Positions 32,972 through 43,838 of a DNA stretch of 64,000 nt are shown piece after piece. Under the pieces are notes generated by a model. The model was not told the DNA's origin, ran no database searches, and saw only the letters and a list, made by a program, of their open reading frames with translations. Location of the stretch: NCBI GenBank assembly GCA_020746995.1, contig JAGPXD010000002.1, positions 2,666,001 through 2,730,000 on the forward strand, given 5' to 3'. Numbering within the stretch: position 1 is the first letter of the stretch; each line of letters begins with the position of its first letter. The DNA is from Plectosphaerella cucumerina (lineage: Eukaryota; Ascomycota; Sordariomycetes; Glomerellales; Plectosphaerellaceae). The position numbers and the translations under genes are program-made.

Positions 32972-35160
32972 ATGGCCGATTCCAGCGCCCCGGCCGCCGC
33001 CGCCGCCGATGCCGCTCCTCCCACCGAGGCCGTCGCCAACCTTCACCTCGATGAGGTCACCGGCGAGAAGGTCTCCAAGTCGGAGCTGAAGAAGAGGCAG
33101 AAGGCCCGTCAGAAGGAGGCCGAGAAGGCCGCCAAGGCCGCTGCCGCTCCCCCCAAGCCTACCTCTGCCAAGAAGAGCAGCAACGAGGCCGACGAGAAGG
33201 CCCTCGACCCCAGGCAGTACTTTGAGATCCGTTCGCGCGCCATCAACAAGTCAGTGCCGGCACACCCAGAAACTCGTTCATCATATCAAGTGCTGACATG
33301 CTCGTTAGGCTCCGCGAGACCAAGGCACCCAACCCCTACCCCCACAAGTTCCACGGCAAGTCCTCCCAAATACTCCGAAAGTCCTCCTCCTCTCCTGCAC
33401 CTCGCTAACACGACACCATCCAGTCGACTACGATGTGCGCAACTTTGTCAAGGACTTTGGCGAGCTCAAGTCCGGCGAGCACAACAAGGACAAGGTCCTC
33501 CGCGTCGGTGCCCGGATATACAACAAGCGCGCCTCGGGCAACAAGCTCGTCTTCTACGACGTCCGCGTCGAGGGCGTCAAGGTCCAGATCATGTGCCAGG
33601 CGCAAGAGGCCCAGGGTGCCGTCTCCTTCGAGGACCAGCACCTTCACCTCCGCCGTGGTGACATTATCGGCATCGTCGGCTACCCCGGCAGGACCGCCCC
33701 CAAGACCAAGATCGAGAAGGGCGAGGAGGGCGAGCTGTCCATCTTCGCTACCGAGATCGTCCTGCTGACCCCCTGCCTGCACAACCTGCCCGACGAGTAC
33801 TACGGTCTCAAGGACCAGGAGGAGCGCTTCCGTAAGCGCTACCTCGACCTCATGATGAACGACCGCAGCCGTAACGTCCTCATCACCCGCTCCAAGATGG
33901 TCTCCTACATCCGCCGCTACTTCGACGAGCGGGACTTCGTCGAGGTCGAGACCCCCATGATGGGCGCCATCGCCGGCGGTGCCACCGCCAAGCCCTTTGT
34001 CACCCACCACAACGAGCTGGACATGACCATGTTCATGCGTATCGCCCCCGAGCTGTACCTCAAGGAGCTCGTTGTCGGCGGTCTGCACCGCGTGTACGAG
34101 ATGGGACGCCAGTTCAGGAACGAGGGCATCGACCTGACCCACAACCCCGAGTTCACCACCTGCGAGTTCTACCAGGCGTTTGCCGATGTCTACGACATCA
34201 TGGAGCTCACCGAGGACCTCGTCAGCGGCATGGTCAAGCAGCTGACCGGCGGCTACAAGACCAAGTTCCACACCCAGCATGGTGAGGTCTACGAGGTCAA
34301 CTGGGAGAAGCCCTGGAAGCGCTTCGAGATGATCCCCGAGCTCGAGAAGGCTACCGGCGAGACCTTCCCCCCTGCTGACCAGCTGCACACCGACGAGACC
34401 AACCAGTTCCTGCAGAAGGTCCTCAAGAAGATGAAGGTCGAGTGCTCGCCGCCTCTGACCAACGCCCGCATGATCGACAAGCTGGTCGGCGAGTACATTG
34501 AGGAGCAATGCGTCAACCCTTGCTTCGTGAGTCACCCAACGCTGAGCCGCCTACGATGCAATGATGCTGATATGTGCAGATCTTCGGCCACCCCCAGGTC
34601 ATGTCGCCCCTTGCCAAGTACCACCGCGAGATCCCCGGTCTGTGCGAGCGTTTCGAGGCCTTTGTGTGCAAGAAGTGAGTCACTGTGTCTACCCCAGAGG
34701 CGAATTAGTGCTGACCCCTCCAGGGAAATCGTCAACGCCTACACCGAGTTGAACGACCCCTTCGACCAGAGGCTCCGTTTCGAGGAGCAGGCCCGCCAGA
34801 AGGACCAGGGAGACGACGAGGCCCAGATCATCGACGAGAACTTCTGCACATCGCTCGAGGTGAGTCATCTTTCCTGTCTCGTCACGCAATGCATTCTAAC
34901 AAGACCAGTACGGCCTTCCCCCCACCGGTGGCTGGGGCATGGGCATCGACCGCATGGTCATGTTCCTGACTGACAACTACGGTATCCGCGAGGTCCTCGC
35001 CTTCCCCTTCATGAAGGAGGACAAGCAGCCCCACAAGGAGACCAAGCTGGCGGCCGAGGAGGTCGGCATCGAGCCTGTCCCCGTGGAGGGCATTGGTATG
35101 TACTCTTATCCCCTCACAAACCTCGATCAGCAACTGACATGGCAGCCAGCGCACAAGTAG
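32972..35160 (+). CDS. KRS1: Lysyl-tRNA synthetase, class II, cytosolic
   Basis: Seven exons: 32972-33249, 33309-33355, 33424-34526, 34580-34674, 34724-34860, 34910-35095 and 35150-35160 (1857 nt, 618 residues). A lysine/alanine-rich N-terminal helix (SELKKRQKARQKEAEKAAK) typical of eukaryotic LysRS precedes the anticodon-binding OB fold (VLRVGARIYNKRASGNKL). The class II catalytic domain carries motif 1 (FVEVETPMM), motif 2 (YEMGRQFRNEGIDLTHNPEF) and motif 3 (GWGMGIDRMVMFL). The exon 2/3 intron begins GC (G|GCAAGT), because only this join gives PHKFHVDYDVRNF in frame. The last exon has two candidate acceptors 4 nt apart; the downstream one gives the expected tail EGIAHK. Confidence 0.95.
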
Positions 35161-35412
35161 ATGTGTAGATGGGTATGAAGAGAAATGACGACACGAGCCG
35201 GCATGGGCCACGGCGGGATGAACAAAACGGGAAATGTGTATGGTTGTCTACAATAAGAGAACTCTTCGTCTGTAAAGACAAAAAACTATTTACAGGGCCC
35301 GTCGCCTCTAACACGGCGCGGGCTATGCTGAAGCCTGTGTTGATGATACAAGATGTTGCTACAATGCGCTTCTCAGATGAGGAGAGATGATCGTTGACGC
35401 GTCCCTTTCGTG

Positions 35413-36930
35413 CTATGACGACTTGGGGACGGCGGCCTTCAGACGCCTCTGGACGGCGGCGATGGTCGACTTGGGCACACGCAGGCGGTGAGCCAGGACG
35501 AGGACGCCCGTCAGCAGGGCGAGACTGCCGGCCTGGTGAGCAGCGGCCAGGTGGGTAGGAACCATCCAGAGGAGGGTGGTGATGCCGAGGGTGGCCTGGA
35601 GCAGGACGAGGTGGACGCAGCCGTTGACGCCCTTCTTGATGTTGGTGGGGAGGGCGGCGGCCAGGTTGCCACGGCGCGAGTAGAGGAAGAGGGTCATGAT
35701 GGAGGTGAAGGTGGTCATGGCCAGGATGCGGTGGTCAAGCTGGACGGTGCTGGGGTTCTCGAGCATGTTGCGCCACCAGAGGTCGGATCCGTCCTCCTTG
35801 CGGGAGTAGAATTTGTCCCACAGCTCCGAGGAGGGCGGGGTGAAGCCGAGACCCATCTTGGGGAACTCGTTGTAGATGAGACCGGCGTCGAGACCGGCGA
35901 CGAGGGCACCGGACATGGCGGTGGTGAAGACAAGGGCGGCGAGGCCGAAGACGGCGCGGCGCAGGGGGGTGATGGTGGGGTTCGCGAGGGCGGCGACGGT
36001 GCGCATGGCGGCGGCGGGGTCAGCGTACATCTTGCGGGTGCGCAGGATGGTGAGGGCGGTCATGAGCATCCAGGAGTAGCAGACAAAGGCGGTGCCGAGG
36101 TGAGCGGTGAGGCGGTACTGGCTGACGCGGGGGTGGGATCCGGGGGCGAAGAGGTCGTCCTTGAGGCCGGACTTGACCATCCACCAGCCGATGAAGCCCT
36201 GGAAGCCGATGAGGGTAGAGATGCCGAGGAGGTTCCAGGCCATGGGGCGGGAGACGCGGCGGCGGGCGACGAAGTAGAGGGCGGGGAGGACGAAGGTCAT
36301 GCCGACGGCGCGGCCCCAGAGACGGTGGGACCACTCCATGAAGTAAATCTTTTTGAACTCGTCAAGGGTCATGTGCGGGTTGAGGAGGGCGAACTCGGGG
36401 GAGTTTCGGTACTTTGCGAACTCGGACTCCCAGTCTTCGGCGTTGGCGGGCGGGAGGGAGCCGGTGACGGGGCGCCATTCGGTGATGCTGAGGCTGGAGG
36501 GGGAGGACGGTCAGTGCTTGGGAGAGGGAAGGGGGAGCTTGGGGAGGACTCACCCAGACTCTGTCAGTCTCGTCAGGCCGCCCCAGACGACGATGCCGAA
36601 GACGCTGACTGCGCTGCCCAGCAGCCACATGGCGACGGCCTTGGACGTCGTCTTTTCGGGGAACGCGCTCTTTGCCGCCTTGGCAGCTTCATCGAGGACT
36701 CCTGGTGCTGTCGCTGTTGTCGAGGCTGGTGTGGCGGCAGCGTTGAAGGTGCTGCTGGCCGTGGAGGACCATCTCTGTGTAGTGGCAGCGTTGTGCGATC
36801 GTACGATGCCGACGATGCGCGACGACGCAGTGCGCAATTGCGGCTGCTGGCGCTGGCATTGGCGGCAGACGAGGCTCGCGCTCGGCAGGCGCAGGGCCAT
36901 CCGGCGCAATCCTGGGGCGAGAGACGCCAT
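35413..36930 (-). CDS. COX15: Heme A synthase, mitochondrial (Cox15)
   Basis: Two exons on the minus strand: 36930-36554 and 36493-35413 (1458 nt, 485 residues). It converts heme O to heme A in the inner mitochondrial membrane for cytochrome c oxidase. An Arg/Ser/Ala-rich presequence of about 50 residues is followed by eight predicted membrane spans. Conserved parts are VWGGLTRLTESGLSITEW, MEWSHRLWGRAVGM (heme-ligand His), GWWMVKSGL, QYRLTAHLG (His), GALVAGLDAGLIYNEFPKMG, LDHRILAM (His) and HLAAAHQAGSLALL (His). The frame stays open upstream, but 36930 is taken as start because the presequence begins there. It converges with lysyl-tRNA synthetase, 252 bp away. Confidence 0.95.
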
Positions 36931-37456
36931 GGTCGACGTTTCTTCGTGTGGTTGCTGGTGCTTGACGATGATGGGTTGTTCGGTGGTTGCACTAAATCGG
37001 GGAGGGAGGGTTGGAAGGATAGCAAATGCACATGTTCCGAGTGGCCTCGGGGCTTCCAGGCGGCACACGGACGGGGCAGGGATCCACACCCACCTCCCTG
37101 GCCTGATGGGTCGATCTTGACAGAAGGGTTCCAACTTGCACATCGCTTCGGTCTGGCTTGACTCACAGTTTCGGGGCAAAGGTAGGTTACGTTTTGTGGA
37201 TGTGATTTTCAGCAGAATCGGGATGGTGGCAGACCATCTCGGGGAGCCTCCATGTCCGCCAGCCGCTTTTTCTGTGGCGGCGAGCATCGGGGCCAGGTAA
37301 TACTGACAGTGGTCTTACACGCAAGGCACGCCATCTTCGAGAACATGGCGTATCTCTTGATGATCGTATTTTAGATTTGCTGCATCCTCTGGGAACTGGC
37401 AGACATGGAAGTAGTGTAGCTTGGCAGCCATCCTGCTGTAAAGACAGCCTCTTGTC
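36931..37456. other. Intergenic, COX15 promoter
   Basis: 526 bp upstream of COX15 and downstream of the small secreted protein gene. No feature seen. Confidence 0.45.
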
Positions 37457-37786
37457 TCAACAGTCGCCGCTACGGAATTGGACAAACTCATTCGAGATGT
37501 TGCCATCCGTTCCGCAAAGCCCGTTTGCACCGCAAACTCCCGAGATCGGTGACCCTTCCAGGACGCCCGAACATGGCTGCCCCTGAGATGCCGCCGGGCG
37601 CCTGTCCCGGGTGTCCAGAAGAGACTCGTCAGGGGTGGCAACAGGTCCTGCCAAGTCGCTCTTTTGTCAGTATCTTCCGTACGGTGGAACCTGGCTCACA
37701 TCACAGAGGTTGGCTGAATCTTGCTCACCTGCGATGACATGGCCGATGAGGGCGCTGAGGAACATGGTGACGACTGAGAAGCGCAT
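37457..37786 (-). CDS. Small secreted cysteine-containing protein (effector-like)
   Basis: Two exons on the minus strand: 37786-37729 and 37647-37457, with an 81-nt intron (GTGAGC donor, TGGCAG acceptor), giving 249 nt and 82 residues. Exon 1 encodes a hydrophobic signal peptide (MRFSVVTMFLSALIGHVIAG, likely cut near residue 19-20) and the intron falls exactly at its end. The mature part has a short Asp/Arg-rich stretch (DTRDRR, a possible dibasic processing site at 35-36), then Cys45, Cys58, Cys64 and the final Cys82, enough for two disulfides, with GVCGANGLCGTDGN between. I do not recognise a family. Size, secretion signal, paired cysteines and signal-peptide exon fit fungal apoplastic or effector-like proteins, but no activity can be assigned. 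An in-frame ATG at 37849 would add a non-hydrophobic extension and is less likely. Confidence 0.68.
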
Positions 37787-38771
37787 CGTGGTTGGCGAGA
37801 TCGGTGAAGGAGGGTTAAGAGTGAAGAAAATGGGAAGCTGTGCCAGCACAGCGTTGTAGAAGTGAAGAGTACGGCTGATAGAAACGCAGATGTGATTTGG
37901 GATGTTGAAGGACAGAGTACTGAGAGGAGGCTCTCACCGTGATTTATACCAACCTGCAACCTCCCAAGCCAGCCTTTCCATCTGACAGAAGCCAGTACTT
38001 CCCTGTCATGAATGGGATGGCAGGACTCGGGAGAAGCTCAATGAAACAAGGGATAACAAGTGCACCTCTGCCTGGCCTCATTTGGATCATTCATTGGCCT
38101 GATGTATTTGTCTGCTTGGTTCATGGGCTGAGTTTTCAGTCCCGGAGAATCTCGCTTTCGTCCATGACATGCATCACCAGCCTCGGAGAAATGTCTCAAC
38201 GTGAGATGCGTTTGGTGTGGTGACATAGATCGCATGGTCGAAACGCATATTCTCCATCAAGAAGACGACTCGAGACTCGCTGTTTGACTGCTCAACTGTT
38301 CGTCATGCCTTCAACGCTCCCCGTATGAAGACATGCTGCTTCTAGGCCCCTCTCCTCTTCATCCTTCAGGACTAGCCCTTGGAATACTGAGGGCAGAGTC
38401 ACAATATAGTGGAATTGACCAGTATCCAGATCATGAGACGCAATCCTTGGCAGAGACTCCAACGTACTGCATCCCGTCTCGGCAACTTCATTATCATGCC
38501 GAAAGACAAAAAGGTTGGCAGATGGTTGGTTCCACTGAACACCAATCGATGACGCTCATAATTTGACAGGCCGAGCCAAAGCGCTGCAGCTCGGTCAAGA
38601 CTCGGTGAGCCACACGACAAGGGTCCAGCACCCCACTGTAAAATTCACCACACCGCCTTCACCCACCACGGCAGAATCCTCGAAAAAAGTACGACCCCAA
38701 GCTTTCGAGGTCCTCGCTGCCACCCGTCGCCTCCAGCAACATCTCGGCCCCGCAACCCCCCAAACGCCAAA
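37787..38771. other. Divergent region between the small secreted protein and UTP14
   Basis: About 1 kb, AT-richer in 37.9-38.5 kb. No coding sequence or repeat supported. Confidence 0.45.
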
Positions 38772-41565
38772 ATGCCGGGAAGACAAGCTCACGGACGGTC
38801 GCTGCTGGCCTCGAAGCCCACCCCGAAAAACATCAAAAAGTCGTCGGCCAAGACGCGCGCCAGAGCTCTCGACGCCTTCCACATTGCTCAAGAGCAGTTC
38901 CCGACCAAGGAGAAGCGGACGCCCCGCTTCCGCGACATTGAGGGCGCCGAGGCGGGAAAGAAACACCGCCGGGAGGAGGATGACGACGAAGAGGGCGACG
39001 ACGATGACGAGGACGACGAAGATGATCAGCCCCGCCGCAAGAAGGCCAAGGCTGCCAGCAGGGGCGGCGACGACGACGAGTACGGCAGCGATAGCGAAGG
39101 AAACGAGTGGCACTACGGCGTCGACGAGGACGAAGACTCCGACATCGACAGTGACGAGGCCTTTGGCGACAGCGACGGCGAACAGTTCGAGGGTTACGCC
39201 TTCAAGGGCAGCGCCAGCAACAACAAGAAGGGCAAGAAGAAGCAGAGCCAGGACGACTCGGACGATAACCCATTCGATGACTCGGACTTTGAGGCTGGAG
39301 ACGATGGCGAGGACCTCGGCGATGAGGCGATAGACCTCGTCCAGGCCCTGGACATGGCGTCGGACGAGTCGGAAGAGGGCGAGGAGGGCGCCTCGGACGA
39401 GTCGGGGTCAGAGGAGGATGACGAGGAGGAAGCCGCTTCGTCCGATGAAGACGAAGACGACGACGAGGCAGACCCCTCAAAGCTCGACGCCCTCAAGGGG
39501 TACATGAACAAGTACGCCGGCAGAGAGGAAGAGGAGGAGCCAGCTACCTCGACCAAGCCCAAGATCAGCTTCTCAGACCTCGGTCTCTCAACGGTCAAGG
39601 ACCCGCGCATGCGCAAGATCATGAAGCTCATGACCAAGGAGGAAAAGGCCGAGCGCCCTGAGGCAGCAAAGAAGCTGGCCATTCCTCTCGCCAAGCGCCA
39701 GCAAGACAAGCTCACCCGCGAGGCCGCCTACGACAAGACCAACGAAACCCTCGAGCGGTGGACCGAGACAGTAAAGGCCAACCGCCGCGCCGAGCACCTC
39801 GTCTTCCCCCTCCCTGAGAACGCCCAAAACGCGGGCCTCAACCACGACGAACTCCAGCCCATCACGGCCAAGAACACCACCAGCGAGCTCGAGTCGACCA
39901 TCCTCTCCATCATGGAGAAGAGCGGCCTCGCCCTCACCAAGCAGGAGGCCAACCAAAAGGCGGCCGACGAAAAGACCGCCGCCGAGACCGAGGGCCTCTC
40001 CAAGGAGGAGCTCAAGGAGCTCCTCGGCGAGAAGCGGCGGCAGCGCGAGCTCGCCTCGCGCGAGGCCAAGCGCGCTGCCCGCATCAAGAAGATTAAGAGC
40101 AAGGCCTACCACCGCGTGCACCGCAAGCAGAAGGAGCGCGACGATCGTAAGTTGCACGAGGCCATGGCCGAGGCGGGCGAGGTCGACTCGGAGGCGGAGC
40201 GGGAGGCTGCCGATCGGGCGCGCGCCCTTGAGCGTGTTGGCGCCCGCCATCGCGAGTCGCGATGGGCAAAGGCCGGTTCCGCGAATAAGCGCGCCGTCTG
40301 GGACGATGACTACCGCGCTGGCCTGCACGACATGGCGCGGAAGGACGAGGAGCTGCGGAAGCGAATTGCCGGGCGCGCCGGGGGCGAGGCCGACTCGGAA
40401 GACGACTATTCTGATTCTGAGGAGGATGAGGATGGCAAGGGTGGCAGCCGCCGGCTGCTGGCGCGGCTGGAGAAGCTGGAGAAGGAAGGGGACGAGAGCG
40501 ACGACGAGCCGCGGTCCAAGCTGATGGATATGAAGTTCATGCGGCGGGCCGAGGAGTCACAGAAGAAGGCCAACGATGAGCTGATTGCGAAGATCCGGCG
40601 GGATCTCGACTCGGACGCTGGTTCTGGGGACGACGACGCCGATGCCCCGACTGAGGTCGGCCGCCGTCGCTTCGGCGGCGAGACGTCTGCCATGGCCCCT
40701 CCGGCGCTGCAGGCCGCGCAGGAGCGCAAGCAGAGGAAGAAGAAGGAGGAAGCCGGGGACGATAGCTGGGAGGGTCTCAACGACTCTGCGGCCGTCGTCA
40801 GCGGAACGTCCATCACCGCCGCGCCAGCCGCCACCGGCAACGCCTGGTCCTCGGGCGAGCCACGGCGCAAGGGCCGCAAGGCCCCCGGCACGGCCATCGA
40901 CACCATCGACACGGCCGACATCATCAGCGCGTCCAAGCCGAAGCCCAAGGCAAAGGCCAGCAAGACCAAGACCGCCGCTGCCGCAGACACTTCGTCCAGC
41001 GAAAGCGACAGCGACAGCGACTCGGACGTCCACCTCCCCTTGGCGGTACGCGACATCGCCCAGCTCGACAAGGCCTTCGCAGGCGACGACGTCGTCGCCG
41101 AATTCGAGCGCGAAAAGGCCGCCGACCAAGAAGACCAAGACGACAAGGTCATCGACAACACCCTCCCCGGCTGGGGCAGCTGGGTGGGCGACGGCATCAC
41201 GGCTCGCCAGCAGGCTCGCCACAAGGGCCGTTTCCTCACAAAGGTCGAGGGCACAAAGAAGAAGGACCGCCGGGACGCCAAGCTGGACAAGGTCATCATC
41301 AACGAGAAGAGGCTGAAGAACGTAAGTGCTTTTACTCCTAGACTGCTCCCATTCCTGTTTCCCACTGACACTCTGCCATCAGAACGACAAGTACCTCGCC
41401 ACCCAGCTCCCCCATCCCTTCGAGTCTCGCGCTCAGTACGAGCGCTCCCTGCGCCTGCCCATGGGCCCCGAATGGATGACCAAGCAGTCCTTCCAGGAGG
41501 CCGTCAAGCCCCGCCTGCTGATGAAGCAGGGCATCATCACGCCCATGTCACGGCCGTCGCAGTAA
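38772..41565 (+). CDS. UTP14: U3 snoRNP / SSU processome component Utp14
   Basis: Two exons: 38772-41321 and 41383-41565 (2733 nt, 910 residues). Utp14 acts in the nucleolus in 18S rRNA maturation and activates the DEAH helicase Dhr1. The protein starts with a basic segment (RALDAFHIAQEQF), then has very acidic tracts (around residues 60-240). The Utp14 core follows: SFSDLGLSTVKDPRMRKIMKLM, AIPLAKRQQDKLTREAAYDKT, SKAYHRVHRKQKER, EERMT-like basic helices, and SKLMDMKFMRRAEE. The C-terminal signature LPGWGSWVGDG, the basic region KKKDRRDAKLDKVIINEK and the end LPHPFESRAQYERSLRLPMGPEW are diagnostic. The intron lies between KRLKN and NDKYL. Confidence 0.94.
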
Positions 41566-42257
41566 GGGGGCGGCGTGTGTGTTGTCTGCCACGCGAGGGG
41601 CGTGGTTGGATAGTGCTATCGAAGATGGGAACCAAGTAGAAGATAAAAAGTCCACAGCGCCCGCCTTGACGATCCCGGCGGGCCAGCACAGTAGAGTACG
41701 AGTAGCATACCCGGCGTTTGAGTATGAATTTGACTGTCCTAATTCAACCAGTGAGCAATCCAACACTGCCGTGACGTGGAAACCTGGCGGGAATGACACC
41801 AGGGAACGGACGCCCAGACTGGACACGCTTGCCCAAACGTAAAGGAGCCGCTGTTACTATGGGCCGCGCTGAGACTTTACGTATTGCCTCCTGACTTCGT
41901 TACACATCACCACGTCACAGCCTCATCTCCCGCGTCATTAACTGTGTGTATTTTTGCGCCGCGAGGTATCAATGCCTGTTCCATCCGTGCCGAAACGCGC
42001 GTGTTGTACACTGGAAATCCGTGTCCAGAAAAATCTTACAAAGGGAATAATCGCGTCGGCTCGGGGCCTCATGGCGTCGCTGTTCGGTTTCGATGCTGTT
42101 GCATGGCCGCGCACCCATTCTGGGACCATGTTGTAGCGTGTTCGTCGACCGGATAGTTTTTCGTTACGCGAAGGAAAGCGCAGGTTGGAAATCCTGTGTC
42201 GCGCGTGATTCAAAGAGAAGTGGGAAAAAGTAAGTTGAAATCGCTGGGGAAACGTAT
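41566..42257. other. Convergent intergenic region UTP14 / Ca2+ exchanger
   Basis: 692 bp between two 3' ends. No gene or repeat seen. Confidence 0.5.
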
Positions 42258-43838
42258 TCAGCTGGAGAAGAACTTGAAACCCTCGTCCTTGGCTCCATCG
42301 GGGGTGACGAAGAAGGCGAATGCGATGATAAAGTAAAGGCCAAGCAACATGGCGCCCTCGAGGTAGTTCGACTTGCCGTCCTGGACGGTGTAGCAGACGA
42401 TGAGGACGGAGAAGGCGAAGGCGACAGTCTCGAAGGTCTCGAAGTGCAGCGACATGGGCTCGCCGAGGACAGCCCAGCCGAGGATGACCAGGAAGGGGGT
42501 GACGAGAAGGGCGATCTGGATGCTCGAGCCGATGGCGACGCCCATAGCCAGATCCATCTTGTTCTTGACGGCCACGACGACGGCAGTAACGTGCTCGGCG
42601 GCGTTTCCGACAATCGGGATCAAGATCAAGCCGATGAACGTCTTACTGATGTGCAGTGATTCGACCACGTCGTCAATGCTGTCAACCAGGTAATCGGCGC
42701 AGATGGCGACCAGGACGGTGGTCAGGACGAGGACGAGGCCGGCGGCGATGGCGCCCATGGCGGGCTCCTCGGGCTCCTCGCCATCCTCGTGCTGGTTCTC
42801 GAGGATGAACAAGTTGGGGTGCGTCTTGAGCTGGAACCAGAGGTACATAACGTATAGGATGAGGAGCACGATGGCTGTGCCGCGGGAGACGGCCAGAATG
42901 TTATCCTCCTTCGCCTGGTCTGTGCCGTCGAGAACGGAGTAGAGCTGGGACATGTCATGTCAGCGGTTGTCGTCTGAGGGACCAGCAAACGGGCTTACCG
43001 TGGCGGGGATGACCAGAGACGCCGAGGCGAGGGTCATCAGGGAGCAGGTGGTCTGGGCGGTGGTGGAAGCGAAGACCTGCTCGCCGGGCTCGTTGGTGCC
43101 GGGGACGTTCATGTTGGCGATTCCGCCGAAGAAGAAGCACATGCCGAGGACGAGGAGAAGGTTGGAGAGGATGGAGCCCAGCATGGAGGACTGGACGATC
43201 TTGATCTGACCGCCCTTGAGAGCGACAATGCTGACGATGAGCTCGACGGCGTTTCCGAAGGTGGCGTTGAGCAGGCCGCCGAGGGCCTCGCCCAGCTTCA
43301 TGGAGATCTGCTCGGTAGCGAAGGAGAGAACGGCGGCGAGGGGGATGATGGCGAGGAAGTTGATGGCGAAGACGGCGGTCGCGCCCCACTCGTTGCGACC
43401 AGCGATGATGCCGAGGGGCACCATGAAGAGGAGGAAGTTGACATAGTCTGGGTTGCGACAAGGTTAGAAGGAGGGAAGGCCTGGAGCAGCTGATGAGGCG
43501 CATATGGGGAGTGAAGCGCGAGCGCGCGCGCATCCATTGGGGCTCGACTCACTGCTCAGAAGGGTAATCTTCGTAACGTGCCAGACATGCGCGGTTGTCC
43601 GTACGGCAATGTTGGAGCTATGTTGACCGGGGGTCTCGTGCTGGTTGAAGAGGATCTGATGAACCTTGCCGCGGGGGTGGCCGTTGCGGTGGCCATCATG
43701 GGCGCCCCCGTTCAGCAACGGGGTGCCTTCGTTGGCAGCTTGGGATGTACTGTCAGCGGCTGATTCGGCCGGGTCGTCGTTGGTGAACGTTCTACGGACG
43801 GACTCACGGAACGTAGGATTGGCTGATTCGTTGGCCAT
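42258..43838 (-). CDS. VCX1: Vacuolar Ca2+/H+ exchanger (CAX family, Vcx1-like)
   Basis: Three exons on the minus strand: 43838-43553, 43447-42999 and 42944-42258 (1422 nt, 473 residues). It moves Ca2+ into the vacuole in exchange for protons. A hydrophilic N-terminus (about 85 residues) precedes 11 predicted membrane spans. The two CAX signature repeats are visible: LNATFGNAVELIVSIVALKG, with its key Glu, and PIVGNAAEHVTAVVVAVKNK in the second half. The spans are separated by an acidic loop (HEDGEEPEEP), as in the family. Exon 1 ends in KITLLS and joins NYVNFLLFMVPLG in frame. Several CAX paralogues exist in filamentous fungi, so the symbol reflects family rather than strict orthology. Confidence 0.93.

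Noticed and set aside
33405..34535. 376-codon minus-strand open frame
   Set aside because: Antisense to lysyl-tRNA synthetase, leucine/valine-rich artefact of its third-position GC bias.
35488..37161. 557-codon plus-strand open frame
   Set aside because: Antisense to COX15; glycine/glutamate-rich translation without any domain.
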